A stretch of DNA of 64,000 nucleotides from positions 3,219,741-3,283,740 of the forward strand of contig NZ_KI911557.1 in NCBI RefSeq assembly GCF_000515215.1, written 5' to 3'. Below the pieces are notes generated by a model. It was not told the DNA's origin. It did not search any database and saw only the letters and a program-made list of their open reading frames with translations. Every line of letters starts with the position of its first letter. Within the stretch, counting starts at the first letter, position 1. Shown here one piece after another: positions 61,186-64,000 of this stretch. This stretch comes from Methylomonas sp. 11b. GTDB taxonomy: Bacteria; Pseudomonadota; Gammaproteobacteria; Methylococcales; Methylomonadaceae. A program made the position numbers and the translations under genes.

Positions 61186-62360
61186 TGGGCGGCTTCAGGC
61201 TGCGCTTCGACTGCGTTGACTTTCATTCCCGCCACCGGCACCGGCATTTCCGACACCACTACCCGTTCGCCGGCATTTAAACCGGCCTTGACGACGACGC
61301 GCTGGGCTTCGTGGCGCAGCACTTGCAGCTGGCGAATTTCCAAACGTTGCTCAGCGTCGACCAGCTTGGCTTGTTGCAAACCGTTCAATGCGGTGCGCGG
61401 CAGCGCAAACAGACCGTCGCGGCGCACCCCTTCAATCTCGGCTTGTACGAACAAGCCGCTCAGCAAGGGCGGGCTATCCGAGGTTTCCCGGAACGGCTCG
61501 GCGACTTGCGCAACCAGATAGAGCTGACCGCTGTTGTCGTCCAGCGCCGCTTCGCTGCGGACGATGCGGCCTTGCCAGGTTTGCGGTTTGCCGGCCAGAT
61601 CCGCGCGCAAGGTCACCGCCGGCCAGCGACCGACCTTGCCGTTTTGTCCCAAAGGCAGTTCCAAGAAGGCCAGTTGCTCGGTGCCGATCGGCAGGCGTAT
61701 TTCGGCGACATCGCTGGCGTAAATTCGCGCCACGGCTGCGCCGGACTGAATATATTGCCCCAATCCGGCTTGCTTGCTCAGTACCCGGCCGGCAAACGGC
61801 GCCCGCAATTCGCAGCGGCTGCGATTGAGTTTGGCCTTGGCCAGATCGGCCTCGGCGGCTTTGAGCTTGGCTTGCGCCTCGGCCAATTGCGGCTTGCGCA
61901 GCGCCAACGCAGTCGGCTCGCCTTCGCCCAACGCTTGCCATTCGCTATGCGCTTGCTCGACTTGGGCCTGTTCGTTGATCAAGACCCGCTGGGCCTCGGC
62001 CAGCTGGGCTTCGGCGGTGACGATGGCGTAATCGTAATCGCGCGGGTCTATGGTCAGCAGCAATTCGTTGGCGGCGAAGAAACCGCCGGCAACCAGGGCC
62101 GGATGGACTTGCACCAGCTTGCCGCCGACTTCGGTCACCAAATCGATAGTCTCGCGCGGCGCCACCACGCCTTGCGACATCACGTTCAGCCGCAGGCTTT
62201 GCGGTTCGGCGCGGACCACGTTGACCTTGGGAGCAGTCGGTTCGGCGCTCTGCTGAACGGTTTGCGGCTTGGCGGCGATAATCGCCCAAGCCGCGCCGGC
62301 CGCCGCCAGCAAGACCAGGATCGGTAACAGAATTTTTAAATTGAGTACTTGCGGATTCAA
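61182..62360 (-). CDS. RND pump periplasmic adaptor (HlyD/AcrA family)
   Basis: A 392-residue adaptor with an N-terminal membrane anchor (LKILLPILVLLAAAGAAWAII), lipoyl halves (ETIDLVTEVGGKLVQVHPAL and CELRAPFAGRVLSKQAGLGQ), a helical hairpin between them (about 115-190) and beta-barrel and membrane-proximal domains. It links the transporter to the outer-membrane channel. Four-base overlaps on both sides show a tight operon. Confidence 0.92.
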   Translation of the reverse strand: MNPQVLNLKILLPILVLLAAAGAAWAIIAAKPQTVQQSAEPTAPKVNVVRAEPQSLRLNVMSQGVVAPRETIDLVTEVGGKLVQVHPALVAGGFFAANELLLTIDPRDYDYAIVTAEAQLAEAQRVLINEQAQVEQAHSEWQALGEGEPTALALRKPQLAEAQAKLKAAEADLAKAKLNRSRCELRAPFAGRVLSKQAGLGQYIQSGAAVARIYASDVAEIRLPIGTEQLAFLELPLGQNGKVGRWPAVTLRADLAGKPQTWQGRIVRSEAALDDNSGQLYLVAQVAEPFRETSDSPPLLSGLFVQAEIEGVRRDGLFALPRTALNGLQQAKLVDAEQRLEIRQLQVLRHEAQRVVVKAGLNAGERVVVSEMPVPVAGMKVNAVEAQPEAAQ

Positions 62361-63757
62361 ACGCCACCGCCTAATGCCAGATAGAGATTGATACGATTGT
62401 TCAATAATTGCCGTTGCACGGCCAAATGCGCGCTTTGGGCGTTGAGGGTGCTGCGGTAGCTGTCGAGCAAGGTGAGGATTTCGATCAATCCCTGCCGGTA
62501 GGAATACACCGCCAGCTTACGGCTGGCTTCGGTTTGCTCGACGGCTTCGCGTAAGGCTTGTTCCTGGGTGCGCAGCCAGGCCTCGGCGGCCAGTGCTTGC
62601 TCTACCTCGCGAAAGGCGTTCAAGGCCACGCTTTGGTATTGGTTAAAGGCTTCCTGGACTTTAGCCTCGTTATAACGAATCTCGCCTTGCAGCCGGCCGC
62701 CGGTAAACAGCGGCTGCGCCAGGCCGGCGGCCAAATTCCAGGCCGCCGCGCGCGGGTCGATGATCTCGGTCAAGGCCGCGCTGCTGGCGCCGCCGGCACC
62801 GGTCAGCGTCACGCGCGGCAGCAAGGCTTTTTCGGCGCTTTCCAATCGGGAATCAGCGGCCCGCAAGCGTTTGAACGCGGCGATGACGTCCGGGCGGCGT
62901 TCCAACAGCTCGGCCGGCAAACCGGCGCTCAAGGTTTCCGGCGGCTGCGGTAATCGAAATGTAGCGTCGAATTCTTGCCTGATTGGATCGTTCCCCGGAT
63001 ACCGGCCCAGCAAGGTTTGCAGGCGCTTGCCCAACAATTGCACATCATTACGGGCTTGCGCCAGCTGCGCTTCGGCATTCGCCAGATCGGTCAGCACCAA
63101 GCGCAAATCCAGGCCGCGGGTCAACCCCCTGTTGAAACGGCCGCGCACCAGATCGACAATGGTGCCGCGGTCTTTGACCGACTGTGCCGCCACCGTCGCT
63201 TGCAATTGGGCTTCACTGAATTCGAAATAGGCTTGGGCAATCCGTGCCGCCAGCGATAATTGCGCGGCGCGATAATCGTCGCCAGTCGCCTCGGCTTCGG
63301 TTTCAGCCGCTTGTTGTCCGGCCTTGATCCGGCCCCAGACATCTAGCTCCCAGCTCAGGTTGAACAGCGCCGTAAACGCGCCGTATTCGCTGCTTTCGCC
63401 GCCCATATTGGTCTTTGCGCGTTGATAGCCGGGTGTTAACGACAGTTGTGGCCAACGGCCGGAGCCGGCGATAATGGCTTGCTCGCGGGCCGCATCGACA
63501 CGAGCAGTGGCACTTTTTAAATCGAAGTTATCTCTCAGCCCTTGCTGCACCAAGATCGTTAAATTCTGATCGTTAAACGCTGCCAACCAGCCAGTCGCGG
63601 CCGGTTCGGCAAAGTGGCCGTTGCTGCTCCAGTTTTGCGGTGCCTGAAACGCCAAAGCATGTGCATCCCGAGGCGCAGGCGATTCGCAGCCTACGGCCCA
63701 TAGCGCCGATAGGGCTGAAACAATCCATAACATCGGGCGGCGGGGTTTGGCGAGCAT
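62357..63757 (-). CDS. RND pump outer-membrane channel lipoprotein (NodT/OprM family)
   Basis: A 466-residue TolC-type lipoprotein with a lipobox (ALSALWAVGC), two outer-membrane-efflux-protein repeats (about 65-260 and 270-460) with DLRLVLTDLANAEAQLAQAR and ERRPDVIAAFKRLRAADSRL. It forms the exit duct of the pump. First gene of the operon; two Met starts (63757 and 63733) are possible, neither with a clear ribosome site. Confidence 0.9.
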   Translation of the reverse strand: MLAKPRRPMLWIVSALSALWAVGCESPAPRDAHALAFQAPQNWSSNGHFAEPAATGWLAAFNDQNLTILVQQGLRDNFDLKSATARVDAAREQAIIAGSGRWPQLSLTPGYQRAKTNMGGESSEYGAFTALFNLSWELDVWGRIKAGQQAAETEAEATGDDYRAAQLSLAARIAQAYFEFSEAQLQATVAAQSVKDRGTIVDLVRGRFNRGLTRGLDLRLVLTDLANAEAQLAQARNDVQLLGKRLQTLLGRYPGNDPIRQEFDATFRLPQPPETLSAGLPAELLERRPDVIAAFKRLRAADSRLESAEKALLPRVTLTGAGGASSAALTEIIDPRAAAWNLAAGLAQPLFTGGRLQGEIRYNEAKVQEAFNQYQSVALNAFREVEQALAAEAWLRTQEQALREAVEQTEASRKLAVYSYRQGLIEILTLLDSYRSTLNAQSAHLAVQRQLLNNRINLYLALGGGV

Positions 63758-63793
63758 TAGTTCGGGATGGGCGGGAATGGCTAAATAAATCTG

Positions 63794-64000
63794 ATGAATA
63801 TAGGGAGGCTATTGAGTAAGACGTTCAAGGCGGCTAAATCCCCACCGCAACCGAAAAATAATAGAGGCAATACCCCGCGCGGCAATCGACGGGTAAGCCG
63901 CTTAAGCTCGACCAAAGAAGTCGGTCATGTCCGCCGGGATTTGTTTTTACTGCGTTACAATCCATACTTTGCGCATGGCGCTCGTTTCCAGTCAATTCTT
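63794..64000 (+). CDS. Possible partial reading frame at window edge
   Basis: A frame of 69 codons open to the end (begins MNIGRLLSKTFKAAKSPPQP). GGGAGG (63803) suits a TTG start at 63812 better than the ATG. It is Arg/Pro-rich and unlike known families; could be a real divergent gene or chance. Confidence 0.25.
   Translation, partial: MNIGRLLSKTFKAAKSPPQPKNNRGNTPRGNRRVSRLSSTKEVGHVRRDLFLLRYNPYFAHGARFQSIL

Noticed and set aside
1..64000. CRISPR array
   Set aside because: No regularly spaced short direct repeats and no cas genes were seen anywhere.

Overview
This window most likely comes from the chromosome of a gammaproteobacterial (type I) methanotroph close to Methylomonas or Methylobacter. 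Three things point there: a three-gene copper membrane monooxygenase operon in the order A-B-C (pxmABC), a gshB-tonB-yqgE-ruvX-pyrR-pyrB-pyrC' block laid out as in gammaproteobacteria, and a large cobalamin gene set. Most genes are in a moderately GC-rich background; several accessory genes are visibly AT-rich.

Layout. 1-16000 is mostly core genome: the start of a MASE1-CHASE-PAS sensor, a MoxR/DUF58 pair, a LOG-family protein, the pyrimidine operon with an apparently inactive dihydroorotase subunit, ruvX, yqgE, tonB, gshB, ribosomal proteins L28 and L33, a cyclic-nucleotide/rhodanese protein, a DegP-type protease and Rep helicase. 16084-20634 is a gene-cassette array: a decayed integron integrase fragment on the minus strand, then six attC-like sites on the plus strand separating a broken methyltransferase, a sortable secreted protein, an alpha/beta hydrolase, a GFA-family protein, a DUF4240 protein and a DUF6928-like protein. 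The array is cut at its distal end by an IS110-family element. 21892-32814 holds a repeat-containing secreted protein, an FAD oxidoreductase/SDR pair, small membrane proteins, a diguanylate cyclase, a nitroreductase, and ileS-lspA.

32870-38530 is a repeat-rich accessory island. Inverted copies of a complex repeat flank an AT-rich AvcD-type anti-phage deaminase, direct copies flank a secreted protein, and two of the copies carry the same 3' scrap of an acetyltransferase gene. 39304-45664 holds a royal-jelly-family protein, a LysR regulator, pxmABC and an MFS transporter. 45767-50841 is a cobalamin block (cobQ, bluB, cobS, cobT, cobU), followed by a universal stress protein, a membrane protein and a YheS-type ABC-F protein. 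53975-56272 is a metzincin-PKD lipoprotein. A second, nearly identical IS110 copy follows, and the window ends with a tripartite RND efflux operon.

How the parts relate. Both IS110 copies have a long 5' non-coding end in which two stem-loops with guide-like internal loops can be read. The loops match the element's own ends and the target shared by both insertions, so this looks like a bridge-RNA transposon aimed at a REP-like sequence. The strongest candidates for new biology are this element, the integrase-less cassette array, the repeat-flanked defence island with an unknown 58-codon neighbour, and the pxm operon with its regulator and transporter.
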